From contig DATAUC010000012.1 of the NCBI GenBank assembly GCA_036268485.1, positions 1-64,000 on the forward strand: DNA of 64,000 bases, in the 5' to 3' direction. Position numbers and translations under genes: made by a program. Shown piece by piece: positions 24,993 to 32,933 of the stretch. The notes below the pieces were generated by a model. That model made no database searches. It worked only from the letters and a program-made list of their open reading frames with translations, and was not told the DNA's origin. This DNA comes from Bog-473 sp036268485. GTDB taxonomy: Bacteria; Actinomycetota; Acidimicrobiia; Acidimicrobiales; RAAP-2. Position 1 is the first letter of the stretch. Every line of letters begins with the position of its first letter.

Positions 24993-25627
24993 TGGCTGAC
25001 AAGTCAGGCCCGACAGAGGGGCGAGCATCGGGTCGGGAGGGGTTGCTAGCTGCCGTGATCGACCACTACGCCAGCCACGGCCTGGGTGAGCAGAGCCTGC
25101 GCCAGATCGCCGCCGCCGTCGGCTCCAGCCACCGCATGCTGATCTACCACTTCGGCTCCAAGGACGGTCTGCTCTCCGCCGTGGCCCACGCCGTCGAGGA
25201 ACACACCAAGGCCCGATTGACCGAAATGATCACGGCCCGGGGACCGGCCGCCTTGGAGCTGACCGACCACAACGTCCTGGACATGTGGGAGCTGGTGGCT
25301 GATCCCACCCAGGCCGAATTTGAACGCCTCTTCTTCGCCCTCTACAGCCGGGCCCTGCAGGGCGACCAGACCCTGCGGTCGATGTTGATCGAGAACATGG
25401 ACGGCTGGATCGACACCAACCTGGCGCTGGCGGACGGCCAGGACATCCCGATCGAGGTGGCCCGGGCCCACACCCGGCTGGGCATTGCCGTCACCCGCGG
25501 CCTCCTGCTGGATCTGTTGCTCACCGGCGATCGGGCCGGCGTGGACGCCGCCGTGCGCGCCTTTGCCAGTGGCTACGCCGGCCGCTGGTGGGAATCGACC
25601 ACGACCGAGAGTCCGCGCGCCTCGTAA
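24992..25627 (+). CDS. TetR-family transcriptional regulator
   Basis: A 211-residue one-component repressor. The N-terminal HTH covers residues 14-60 (LLAAVIDHYASHGL, SLRQIAAAVGSSHRMLIYHFGSKDGLL) and is followed by a helical ligand-binding domain. It is divergent from an SRPBCC gene, and a perfect 16-bp palindrome covers both starts, so autoregulation and control of the SRPBCC protein are likely. The inducer is unknown. The 3' end overlaps the convergent cold-shock-like gene by 55 bases. The ATG at 24992 fits the leaderless pattern (TACCAT, seven bases). Confidence 0.92.
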   Translation: MADKSGPTEGRASGREGLLAAVIDHYASHGLGEQSLRQIAAAVGSSHRMLIYHFGSKDGLLSAVAHAVEEHTKARLTEMITARGPAALELTDHNVLDMWELVADPTQAEFERLFFALYSRALQGDQTLRSMLIENMDGWIDTNLALADGQDIPIEVARAHTRLGIAVTRGLLLDLLLTGDRAGVDAAVRAFASGYAGRWWESTTTESPRAS

Positions 25628-25827
25628 CGGCCCAGGAGACCGGGCGAGACCATGAAAGTGACAAAGGTGCCCACCGAGATGTCCCGCGTGCCGTCGGCGA
25701 TGGCGGTGGCATGGAACTCGAATGGATGGCCCGATTGATCGCTTACCGTGCCCAGACCCCGCCGCACATCAAAGGACACGACCCAGCCCACGTGGGGTCC
25801 GAGAGCAAAGACCGGACCCGCCGCCAT
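25573..25827 (-). CDS. Cold-shock-domain-like small protein
   Basis: An 84-residue protein matching the pattern of a CspA-type OB fold: GWVVSFDVRRGLGTVSD in place of the usual GxVKWFxxxKGFGFI, then FEFHATAIADGTRDISVG and a GRYEA segment. The RNA-binding aromatics of classic RNP1 are mostly lost (GLGTV rather than GFGFI), so nucleic-acid binding may be altered. Its ATG overlaps the hisG stop by one base (TGATG), so the two are translationally coupled. Its 3' end runs antisense into the TetR gene. Confidence 0.75.
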   Translation of the reverse strand: MAAGPVFALGPHVGWVVSFDVRRGLGTVSDQSGHPFEFHATAIADGTRDISVGTFVTFMVSPGLLGRYEARGLSVVVDSHQRPA

Positions 25828-26711
25828 CAGTGGACGATCTTGGCCAACGGGATTTCGAGGATGTCGCTGGCGCCCTGGTCGCGCAGCGCCGGGATCAGCG
25901 TGTTGATGTCGGCCTTGGCCACGACAGTCTCGAGGGCGAACGCCCCGCCCCCCGAAAGCTCCGAGACGGTGGGCGCCCGCATGGAGGGCAACACACCCAG
26001 CACGCCGTCCAGCTGAGCGGCCGACACGTTCAGCTTGACCAGCACCTTGCCTCTGGCCTCCAACGTGCCCAAGAGCAGCGTGAGGATCTGCTCCATGGCG
26101 TGGCGTTTGGCCGGGTCGGCCGCCGCTTCGGGGTTGGCGATGAGTTCGGTGTGCGAGACGAGCAGCGTCTCGACGATGCGCAGACCGGCCGCCCGCAGCG
26201 CGTTGCCGGTCTCGGTGATCTCGACCACGGCGTCGGCAATGTCGGGCACCTTGGCTTCGGTCGCCCCGTAGGACAGCGAGATGGTGGCGTTGATCCCGTG
26301 GGCTTCGAGCGCCTTGCGGGTCAGCTCGGGGTACTCGGTGCTCACCCGCAGCGTGCCCTTCTGGGCGGCCAGTTCGGCCAGGGAGGTGACGGGCGAGTCC
26401 TGGCTGACGGCCAGGACGACCCGGATGGGCTGGGCCGTGGCCTTGGAGTAGTGCAGTTCGCCCAGCGAGACCACCTCGCTCCCCCGCTCGACGATCCAGT
26501 CGCGCCCGGTGATACCCATATCGAAGAGGCCATCGGCCACGTAGACCGGGATCTCCTGGGGGCGCAGAATGCGCACCTCGGCAATGCGGGGGTCATCGAT
26601 GCTGGCCCGGTAGGCCACGTCGGACGCTCGGCTGACCGCCAGATCGGCGTCCTCGAAGAGCTGCAGCGTGGCGCGTTCGAGCGAGCCCTTGGGGAGGACG
26701 AGACGAAGCAT
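25827..26711 (-). CDS. hisG: ATP phosphoribosyltransferase, long form
   Basis: Catalyses the first committed step of histidine synthesis, joining ATP and PRPP. At 294 residues it is the long, self-regulated HisG with a C-terminal ACT-like domain (APTVSELSGGGAFALETVV) that binds histidine, so HisZ is not needed. Family features are LVLPKGSLERAT, DMGITGRDWI and the PRPP loop VEITETGNALRAAGL. No other his gene is present in the window. It is followed by the cold-shock-like gene. Confidence 0.97.
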   Translation of the reverse strand: MLRLVLPKGSLERATLQLFEDADLAVSRASDVAYRASIDDPRIAEVRILRPQEIPVYVADGLFDMGITGRDWIVERGSEVVSLGELHYSKATAQPIRVVLAVSQDSPVTSLAELAAQKGTLRVSTEYPELTRKALEAHGINATISLSYGATEAKVPDIADAVVEITETGNALRAAGLRIVETLLVSHTELIANPEAAADPAKRHAMEQILTLLLGTLEARGKVLVKLNVSAAQLDGVLGVLPSMRAPTVSELSGGGAFALETVVAKADINTLIPALRDQGASDILEIPLAKIVH

Positions 26712-26770
26712 GGGGAGATCTTCGCAGACGCGTCGGCCCCGCCTTGACCTCCTCGTGGTGGGGCTGACCC

Positions 26771-27817
26771 CTAGTGGGCGCTCGGCAAGGGTGAGAGGGG
26801 TAGGGCCATCAACTCGAGGTCGGCGGCGGGCGCGTCAGCCTCGTTGGCCCGGCGGCCGCGGCGTAGGCGCTCCCGCCACTCATCGGCGTCATAGCGCGCT
26901 GGTTCGCTGTGGTCCATGAACTCGGTGACCGCCCGGATGAATCGTTTGGGGTCGGTGTGATGGGGAAAGTGCCCGCCTTCCTCGAAGATCTCCAGCTCGC
27001 TCCCTGGCATGGCGGCGTGGGCCAAGCGACCGTGCCCGACGGGAATGATGGCGTCCCGCTTGCCCCAGATCAGCAGCGTCGGGATGCCCTCGGTCAGGTA
27101 GGCCCGGTCGAGCATGGTGATGACCTGACCCTTCCAGTCCACGCCCGAGCGCAGCGTGCGCAGGATGGCTTGGCGGGCTTCGGTGTTGGGCAGAGAATCG
27201 AACACGGCCATGACTTCTTCGGTGTCACGCCCGAGAGCCGTGTTGAGCGTGCGCAGAAGATCGAAGCCCCAGTGGCTCACGGCGCGCACGGGCGGCAGTC
27301 CGAAAATAGGCATGAGGAACTCGACCCCGGGCACGGCGGCCAGGCGGAGGAGCGGGCTGACCGTGCGGCCCACGCCGCCGCTGCCGACCAGGACCAGCCG
27401 CTCGCAGCGCTCAGGGAATTGATAGGCGAACTGAGCCGCCACGCCGCCGCCCAACGAGTGTCCGATAACAGTGACCCGGTCGACGTCGAGCACGCTGATC
27501 AGATCGCGCATGCCGTTGGCGTAGGCGGCAATCGAATAGTCCGCTCGGGGCTTCTCGGAGCGCCCGTGGCCGAGCAGGTCCGGAGCGATGACCGTGTAGT
27601 GCCGGGCCAGCTGTTCAATGACCGGGCGCCAGGTGTCCGAGCTGTCGCCGATGCCGTGGATGAGCAGCAGGGCTGGACCCTGCCCCGCCATGACGAAGGC
27701 CCGCCGGTAGCCGTGAATGGTGCGGTACTGCACGCCGAAGGATCCCTCTCGGCGCTTGCCGGCCTTGAAGCGGATCTCGGTGGGATCGATGGATGACACC
27801 TGGACTGATTCCGTCAT
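26771..27817 (-). CDS. Alpha/beta hydrolase
   Basis: A 348-residue alpha/beta-hydrolase-fold enzyme. The oxyanion segment LLIHGIGDSSDTW is followed by the nucleophile elbow GHSLGGG, the acid in WGKRDAIIP and the catalytic His in EGGHFPHH. The C-terminus has a charged tail (WRERLRRGRRANEAD). The family holds esterases, epoxide and C-C bond hydrolases; the substrate cannot be assigned. It is on the same strand between ribH and hisG, with 106 bases upstream that contain an 11-bp palindrome (27873-27883) and no clear promoter. Confidence 0.9.
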   Translation of the reverse strand: MTESVQVSSIDPTEIRFKAGKRREGSFGVQYRTIHGYRRAFVMAGQGPALLLIHGIGDSSDTWRPVIEQLARHYTVIAPDLLGHGRSEKPRADYSIAAYANGMRDLISVLDVDRVTVIGHSLGGGVAAQFAYQFPERCERLVLVGSGGVGRTVSPLLRLAAVPGVEFLMPIFGLPPVRAVSHWGFDLLRTLNTALGRDTEEVMAVFDSLPNTEARQAILRTLRSGVDWKGQVITMLDRAYLTEGIPTLLIWGKRDAIIPVGHGRLAHAAMPGSELEIFEEGGHFPHHTDPKRFIRAVTEFMDHSEPARYDADEWRERLRRGRRANEADAPAADLELMALPLSPLPSAH

Positions 27818-27923
27818 CGCAATTGTCCAATCACCAAGCCAGTGGGGGCAGTGAAGCTATGGGCAGCGTACGCACCTGAGGTGTCGGCTCCGTATCGCCG
27901 ATGTGAACGGCCGATTAAGTGAC

Positions 27924-28457
27924 TCAGGTGAAGGGGGCGCTGCGCAGGAGCCGGACCATCTCGATGCCGGTCAGCGCCGCTTCGCGGCCCTTATTGGTCT
28001 CATCGGGTTCGGAGCGCTCCAGGGCCTGGGCCAGGGTCTCGGTGGTCAGGACGCCGAAGACGACCGGCACCCCGGTGCTCAGTTGGACGTCCTGAATGCC
28101 GGTGGCGCATCCGCCGGCCACCAGGTCGTAGTGGCCGGTGTCGCCCCGCACCACCGCCCCGAAGCACAGCACGGTGTCCACCTTGCCGGCCAGGGCGAAG
28201 GCCCGGGCCACCAGCGGAAGTTCGAAGGCCCCGGGAGCCCAGGCCACCGAGATGTCGCTGCGGTCGGTGCCGGCCTCCTCCAGCGCGTCGAGCGCCCCTT
28301 GGATCAGCCGCATGGTGATGCCGCCGTTGAAGAGCGCACAGGCCATGCCGACCCGCAGGCCGGTGCCGTTGTGTTCACCCCGCAGCGCGGTGCCGACTCG
28401 GGCGGCTACGTCGTCGAGCGCGCCCTGGGGAAGGGGGCAGAGATCCGAACCGGCCAT
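27924..28457 (-). CDS. ribH: 6,7-dimethyl-8-ribityllumazine synthase
   Basis: Condenses 5-amino-6-ribitylamino-uracil with dihydroxybutanone phosphate, the penultimate step of riboflavin synthesis. The 177-residue protein shows the substrate sites WAPGAFELP and GAVVRGDTGHYD with the catalytic His, and TNKGREAA near the end. The N-terminus is about 20 residues longer than in many homologues. It is third in ribD-ribBA-ribH, 46 bases after ribBA. Riboflavin synthase (ribE) is not in the window. Confidence 0.96.
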   Translation of the reverse strand: MAGSDLCPLPQGALDDVAARVGTALRGEHNGTGLRVGMACALFNGGITMRLIQGALDALEEAGTDRSDISVAWAPGAFELPLVARAFALAGKVDTVLCFGAVVRGDTGHYDLVAGGCATGIQDVQLSTGVPVVFGVLTTETLAQALERSEPDETNKGREAALTGIEMVRLLRSAPFT

Positions 28458-28503
28458 CAGCCGCGATGCGTTGCTACAGGCCGCATCGTCACAAGACGGG
28501 TCC

Positions 28504-29724
28504 TCACAGGACGTCGTCGAGGCCGTGCAGGATGTGGCCCATGCGCTCGCGCTTGGTGCGCAGATAGGCGATGTTCTCCGGGTTGGGCGAGGGCTGCAGC
28601 GACACGCGCTCGGTGATGTCGAGGCCGAATCCTTCCAGCCCGCCGTATTTGGCCGGGTTGTTGGTCATGACCCGCATGGTGGTGACCCCGAGGTCGACCA
28701 GCATCTGGGCACCGATGCCGTACTCGCGGCTGTCGACCGGCAGGCCCTGCTGCAGGTTGGCGTCGACCGTGTCGTGCCCCTCCTCCTGCAGTTGGTAGGC
28801 CCGGATCTTGTGGCCCAGCCCGATGCCGCGGCCCTCGTGGCCCCGCAGGTAGATGAGCACGCCGCGACCTTCGGCCTCGATCAGGTCGAGAGACGCCCGC
28901 AACTGCGGCCCGCAGTCACAGCGCAACGAGCCGAAGACGTCACCGGTCAGGCATTCGGAGTGCACCCGGACCAGCACGTTCTCCTGGCCGGCGATGTCGC
29001 CCATGACCAGGGCCAGGTGCTGCTCCTGGTCGAGCACCGATTCGTAGACGTAGGCCCGGAACTCGCGGCCCTCGACGGGGATGCGCGCCTCGGAGACCAG
29101 GCGCACCAGCTTCTCATTCTGGCGCCGGTAGCGGATGAGGTCGGCGATGGAGATGAGGGGAAGGTCGAACTCCTTGGCGAAGCGTTCCAGCTCGGGCAGG
29201 CGGGCCATCTCCGACTTGTCCGCGGTGACGATCTCGCACAACACGCCGGCCGGGGAGAGTCCAGCGGCCCGACACAGGTCGACGGTGGCTTCGGTGTGGC
29301 CGGCGCGCTTGAGCACGCCACCGGGCCGGTAGCGCAGCGGGAAGATGTGCCCCGGTCGGTTCAGGTCCGTCGGTCGAGTTTCGGGATCGATGAGCGCCGA
29401 AATGGTGGCCGCCCGGTCGGCCGCAGAGATGCCGGTGGTGGTCCCGTGCCGGAAGTCGACGCTGACCGTGAAGGCCGTGCGCTGCGCCTCGGTGTTGGCC
29501 GTCACCATGAGGGGCAGGTCGAGCGCATCGGCTCGCTCGGGCAGCAGGGGCGTGCAGATCACGCCCGAGGTGTGAGCGAGGAAGAAGGCGATGTTCTCCG
29601 GGGTGGCCGCTTCAGCCGCCATGACCAGGTCGCCCTCGTTCTCGCGGTCCTCGTCGTCGACCACCACGGCCATGCCCAGACGCCCGATGGCGTCAATTGC
29701 GTCTTGCACCTTGGAAAAGCCCAT
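28504..29724 (-). CDS. ribBA: Bifunctional DHBP synthase / GTP cyclohydrolase II
   Basis: A 406-residue fusion. The N-terminal RibB half (DDEDRENEGDLVMAAE, HTEATVDL) makes 3,4-dihydroxy-2-butanone 4-phosphate; the C-terminal RibA half opens GTP. RibA carries the zinc ligands in CLTGDVFGSLRCDC and the catalytic RGHEGRGIGL region. Both substrates of lumazine synthase therefore arise from this operon. The ATG overlaps the ribD stop by one base (TGATG). Confidence 0.97.
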   Translation of the reverse strand: MGFSKVQDAIDAIGRLGMAVVVDDEDRENEGDLVMAAEAATPENIAFFLAHTSGVICTPLLPERADALDLPLMVTANTEAQRTAFTVSVDFRHGTTTGISAADRAATISALIDPETRPTDLNRPGHIFPLRYRPGGVLKRAGHTEATVDLCRAAGLSPAGVLCEIVTADKSEMARLPELERFAKEFDLPLISIADLIRYRRQNEKLVRLVSEARIPVEGREFRAYVYESVLDQEQHLALVMGDIAGQENVLVRVHSECLTGDVFGSLRCDCGPQLRASLDLIEAEGRGVLIYLRGHEGRGIGLGHKIRAYQLQEEGHDTVDANLQQGLPVDSREYGIGAQMLVDLGVTTMRVMTNNPAKYGGLEGFGLDITERVSLQPSPNPENIAYLRTKRERMGHILHGLDDVL

Positions 29725-30764
29725 CAGGCTGCGACCTCCACTCGTAGATCTTCTCCCAGTCGTTCCACCGACACCAACTTGCCCCGCCACAGCGCATCGA
29801 TCGTGGGGGCACCCGGACCGGCGAACAGCGGCCGGCCGTCGTCGCCGCCGAAGAGGGCCGGGGCCAGGTAGAGCACGTAGCGGTCGACCAGTCCGGCCTG
29901 GTGAAAGGCGTGCGCCACGGTGGGTCCGCCCTCGACAAGGAGCTGGAGGATGCCGCGTTGGCCCAGCTCGGTCAGGACGTCACCCAGGTCGCCCGACAAC
30001 TCCAGGGCGGGGTGCACTTTAGCCCCGGCCGGGGCCTGGCCCAGCACGACACGCAAGGGCTGGCGGGCGTTCGAATCGACAGCGGCATCGCCCTCCAGTC
30101 GCACCGTCAATTCGGGATCATCGGTGCGTACGGTGCCGGCTCCCACCAGGATGGCGTCGCAGCGGGCCCGCAACTTGTGGACGTCCTGCCGGGCCTCGGC
30201 GCCGGTGATCCAGCGGCTGCTCCCGTCGGGGGCGGCCGTCCGGGCATCGAGGCTGGCGGCCAGCTTCATGATGACCCAGGGGTGCCCGGTGGTCCGATGC
30301 TTGAGGTATGGCGCCAACTGTTCGGTGACCCCGGCGGCCTCGACACCGACCGTCACATCGAGTCCGGCCCGGCGCAGAGCCGCAACACCCTGACCGGCCA
30401 CGTGCGGATCGGGATCCTCGATGCCGATGACCACACGGGTCACGCCCGCCGCGACGATGGCATCGGTACAGGGCGGCGTCCGCCCCTGGTGGACGCACGG
30501 TTCGAGGGTGGTGAACAAGGTGGCGCCCTCGGCGTGGAGCGGGCCGGCCTGGGCCAGCGCGGTCACCTCGGCGTGCGGGCCGCCCGGCGGCGCCGTCGCC
30601 CCTTCGAAGGCGATCTGTGGGTCCGTGCCCGAGACCACGATGCACCCGACCCAAGGGTTGGGAGCGGTCCGACCGCGGGAGGCCTCCCCCGCCAGCATGG
30701 CCCGCTGCATGTAGTGCGCATCGGTGCTGCGCTCTCCAACCTGTGGGCTGACCATGGCTGACAT
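29724..30764 (-). CDS. ribD: Riboflavin deaminase-reductase
   Basis: A 346-residue two-domain enzyme. The N-terminal cytidine-deaminase-like domain has the zinc site HAEVTAL and PCVHQGRTPPC; the C-terminal reductase domain contains KLAASLDARTA and LLVEGGPTVAHAF. It performs deamination then side-chain reduction of the pyrimidine intermediate. The start is ATG 30764; ATG 30755 is also possible. It heads the rib operon, with a good promoter nine bases upstream carrying a palindrome. No FMN riboswitch is present. Confidence 0.95.
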   Translation of the reverse strand: MSAMVSPQVGERSTDAHYMQRAMLAGEASRGRTAPNPWVGCIVVSGTDPQIAFEGATAPPGGPHAEVTALAQAGPLHAEGATLFTTLEPCVHQGRTPPCTDAIVAAGVTRVVIGIEDPDPHVAGQGVAALRRAGLDVTVGVEAAGVTEQLAPYLKHRTTGHPWVIMKLAASLDARTAAPDGSSRWITGAEARQDVHKLRARCDAILVGAGTVRTDDPELTVRLEGDAAVDSNARQPLRVVLGQAPAGAKVHPALELSGDLGDVLTELGQRGILQLLVEGGPTVAHAFHQAGLVDRYVLYLAPALFGGDDGRPLFAGPGAPTIDALWRGKLVSVERLGEDLRVEVAA

Positions 30765-30773
30765 CCTGCCTAA

Positions 30774-30802
30774 ATAGTAGAACACGTTCCAGTTTTAGTC
30801 GA
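30774..30802 (-). promoter_or_regulatory. rib operon promoter (-35 TCGACT, -10 TACTAT)
   Basis: TCGACT (30797-30802) and TACTAT (30774-30779) are spaced by exactly 17 bases. The -10 ends nine bases before the ribD ATG, so the leader would be at most a few bases. Confidence 0.65.
30778..30791. promoter_or_regulatory. KstR-like palindrome TGGAACGTGTTCTA in the rib promoter
   Basis: The minus-strand sequence TGGAACGTGTTCTA fits TNNAACNNGTTNNA, the operator pattern of KstR-type TetR repressors. It sits between the -35 and -10 of the rib promoter, where binding would repress. The match is by eye, and no KstR gene is in the window. Confidence 0.45.
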
Positions 30803-30927
30803 GAAGTCCAGGTCAGCCTGGGCAAATGGCCGGGCCGGCCTGCGCTCCTCGTGGCGCGCGGGGCTACCAGTCTGCCAGGCAGATGCGCAGATCCAACCGG
30901 GGCTCCCCGGTCGGGGGCTCAAGAGGG

Positions 30928-32070
30928 CTAGGGGTGCTCCACCGAGGCGCTCTCGGCCTGGGCCACGCCGGCGCCGGTGCGGTCAGCCACCATCACGTCG
31001 CGCTCGGTCAGGGTCACCTCGGCCGCCGATCCGACGGGCACCTGGACGGCGGAGTTGGGCTGGTCGACATAGACCATCACGTCCTCATCGAGCAGCACGC
31101 CCAAGCGGGTCACCGAACCCAAGAAGGTGGTGGTCATCACGATCCCCCGCGCCCCCGCGGTGGCCGTCACGGCCAGCCCCTCGGGCCGGACCAGGACGTC
31201 GACCGGGGTGCCGGCGGGCCGGAACACGGCGGGCTGGTCGGCCGAGGTGCGGATGTCGACCGTCTTGTTCAACAGGGAGACGCGGCCCTCGGCTATGACC
31301 CCGGGGATGCGGTTCATGGTGCCCACGAACTCGGCCACGAACGGCGTGGCCGGGGCCGAGTACAACGTGGCGGGCACATCGACCTGCTCAATCTGGCCCG
31401 AGCGCATCACACACACCCGGTCGGCCATGGAGAGTGCCTCCTCCTGGTCATGGGTGACGAAGAGCGTGGTGATCTTCAGCCTGGTCTGCAGGACGCGGAT
31501 CTGCTCACGAAGCTGGACGCGCACCTTGGCGTCCAGGGCGGAGAGCGGCTCGTCGAGGAGGAGAACCCGAGGTTCGATGGCCAGAGCCCGGCCCAGCGCC
31601 ACCCGCTGCTGCTGGCCACCGGACATCTGGTGCGGATACTTGTCGGCCTGTCCTTCGAGCCCCACCAACTCGAGCAGCTCGAGGGCACGCTGGCGTCGCT
31701 GGATCGATCCCACCTTGCGCATGCGCAGACCGAAGGCCACGTTGTCTTGGGCCGTCATGTTGGGGAACAGGCTGTAGCTCTGGAACACCATGCCCATGTC
31801 GCGCCGCTGAGCGGGGATGCGGGACTGGTCGACCCCGTTGACCAGCACGCGACCGGAGTCGACGGTCTCGAAGCCGGCCAGGACCCGCAGGGCCGTGGTC
31901 TTGCCACAGCCCGAGGGGCCGAGGAGGGCGACCAGTTCGCCCGGCTGGAGGGTCAGGGAGAACCCGTCGAGGGCCTGGGTGGCCCCGAAGCGGCGCCGTA
32001 GCCCGATGAGCTCGACGGTGGCGCCCTGGTTCTCCGTGGTGGACGTGTCCAGGGGTGCGGTCAAGGTCAT
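30928..32070 (-). CDS. ABC transporter ATPase, aminophosphonate type
   Basis: A 380-residue PotA/PhnT-like ATPase. Walker A GPSGCGKT, Q-loop MVFQSYSLF, signature MSGGQQQRVALG, Walker B VLLLDEPLSALD and H-loop VTHDQEEA are all intact, with a C-terminal TOBE domain (DVLVRPEGLAV). It is the last gene of the six-gene unit beginning with the FAD oxidoreductase. The start ATG overlaps the permease stop in an ATGA. Context suggests uptake of 2-aminoethylphosphonate or a related aminophosphonate; polyamine or iron uptake cannot be excluded from this subunit alone. Confidence 0.9.
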   Translation of the reverse strand: MTLTAPLDTSTTENQGATVELIGLRRRFGATQALDGFSLTLQPGELVALLGPSGCGKTTALRVLAGFETVDSGRVLVNGVDQSRIPAQRRDMGMVFQSYSLFPNMTAQDNVAFGLRMRKVGSIQRRQRALELLELVGLEGQADKYPHQMSGGQQQRVALGRALAIEPRVLLLDEPLSALDAKVRVQLREQIRVLQTRLKITTLFVTHDQEEALSMADRVCVMRSGQIEQVDVPATLYSAPATPFVAEFVGTMNRIPGVIAEGRVSLLNKTVDIRTSADQPAVFRPAGTPVDVLVRPEGLAVTATAGARGIVMTTTFLGSVTRLGVLLDEDVMVYVDQPNSAVQVPVGSAAEVTLTERDVMVADRTGAGVAQAESASVEHP

Positions 32071-32933
32071 GCAGACCCATCCTTTCGCAATTGCGAGGCG
32101 CGGCGGATGCGGCGCAGGTCGAACGAGGAGATGGCCAGCAACACAACCCAGGTTCCGACCAGGGCCACCAGCGAGACCGCCACCGAGATATGCGCGTTGT
32201 CCTGGTCGAAGGCGACGATCCACACCGGGACGGTTTGGTACTGGTCCAGGCTGGCCATGGTGTACTCGCCCAGCACGAGGGCCACCGTGAGGACCGTGGC
32301 CGACAGCAAGGCGGTGCGCAGGTTGGGCACCACGACGCGGAGCAGGGTCGAGCTCCAGCGGCTGCCCAGCGAGCGGGAGGCTTCGACCAGGGTGGTGAGG
32401 TCGATGGAGCGCAGACCGGCATCGAGGGAGCGATAGACGAAGGGCATGGCCAGCACGGCGTACTCCAGGCCGAGCAGGTACGGCGTGCCCTTCAAGAAGG
32501 TGGGTGCCACTTGCAGCACCCCCACGATGAGGACGACCGGGGGGATGACGATGGGGATGATGGTGATCCCGTCGAACAGGCGGCGCAGTCCGGGGAAGCG
32601 CAGGTGCACGAACACCGACGTGGGCACCATCAGGACCATCGTGATGAGGGTGGTCATGATGGCCAGCCGAAGCGAGAGGCCGAAGGCATCGCTGAAGCCC
32701 TGCTGGTGCGGGATGGACTGGAAGGCGCTGATGCTGAAGCCGCCTTCGACGGTGGACAGCGCGAAGTGCAGGGCGGCATAGATCGGCACCAGGAAGAAGA
32801 CCCCGGTGAGGATCAGGACGATGCCGCGCCACCAGGCGACGCGCCGGAGCCGATCCATCCGGGTGGGCCGGGCCGGGTGCCCGTCCACCGTCTCGAGATC
32901 GGCCGCGAATTCGGCCAGGCCTAGTGCAACCAT
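32067..32933 (-). CDS. ABC transporter permease (second, PotC-like)
   Basis: A 288-residue inner-membrane permease with about six transmembrane segments (for example ITIIPIVIPPVVLIVGVL) and the cytoplasmic EAA loop around LVEASRSLGSRWSSTLLRVV, which docks the ATPase. It partners the PotB-like permease encoded just upstream, with a 13-base overlap. Together they form the channel for the binding protein encoded first in the transporter block. Confidence 0.9.
   Translation of the reverse strand: MVALGLAEFAADLETVDGHPARPTRMDRLRRVAWWRGIVLILTGVFFLVPIYAALHFALSTVEGGFSISAFQSIPHQQGFSDAFGLSLRLAIMTTLITMVLMVPTSVFVHLRFPGLRRLFDGITIIPIVIPPVVLIVGVLQVAPTFLKGTPYLLGLEYAVLAMPFVYRSLDAGLRSIDLTTLVEASRSLGSRWSSTLLRVVVPNLRTALLSATVLTVALVLGEYTMASLDQYQTVPVWIVAFDQDNAHISVAVSLVALVGTWVVLLAISSFDLRRIRRASQLRKDGSA

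Noticed and set aside
27873..27883. CACCTGAGGTG palindrome between ribH and the hydrolase gene as an operator
   Set aside because: Short, with no promoter elements at a sensible distance; it may be chance.
28138..29871. 577-codon plus-strand open frame opposite ribH-ribBA
   Set aside because: It runs antisense across two conserved genes and has no domain; a GC-rich shadow.
30786..30927. Possible FMN riboswitch upstream of ribD
   Set aside because: The conserved RFN helices are absent, and the promoter lies only nine bases before the start, leaving no leader.
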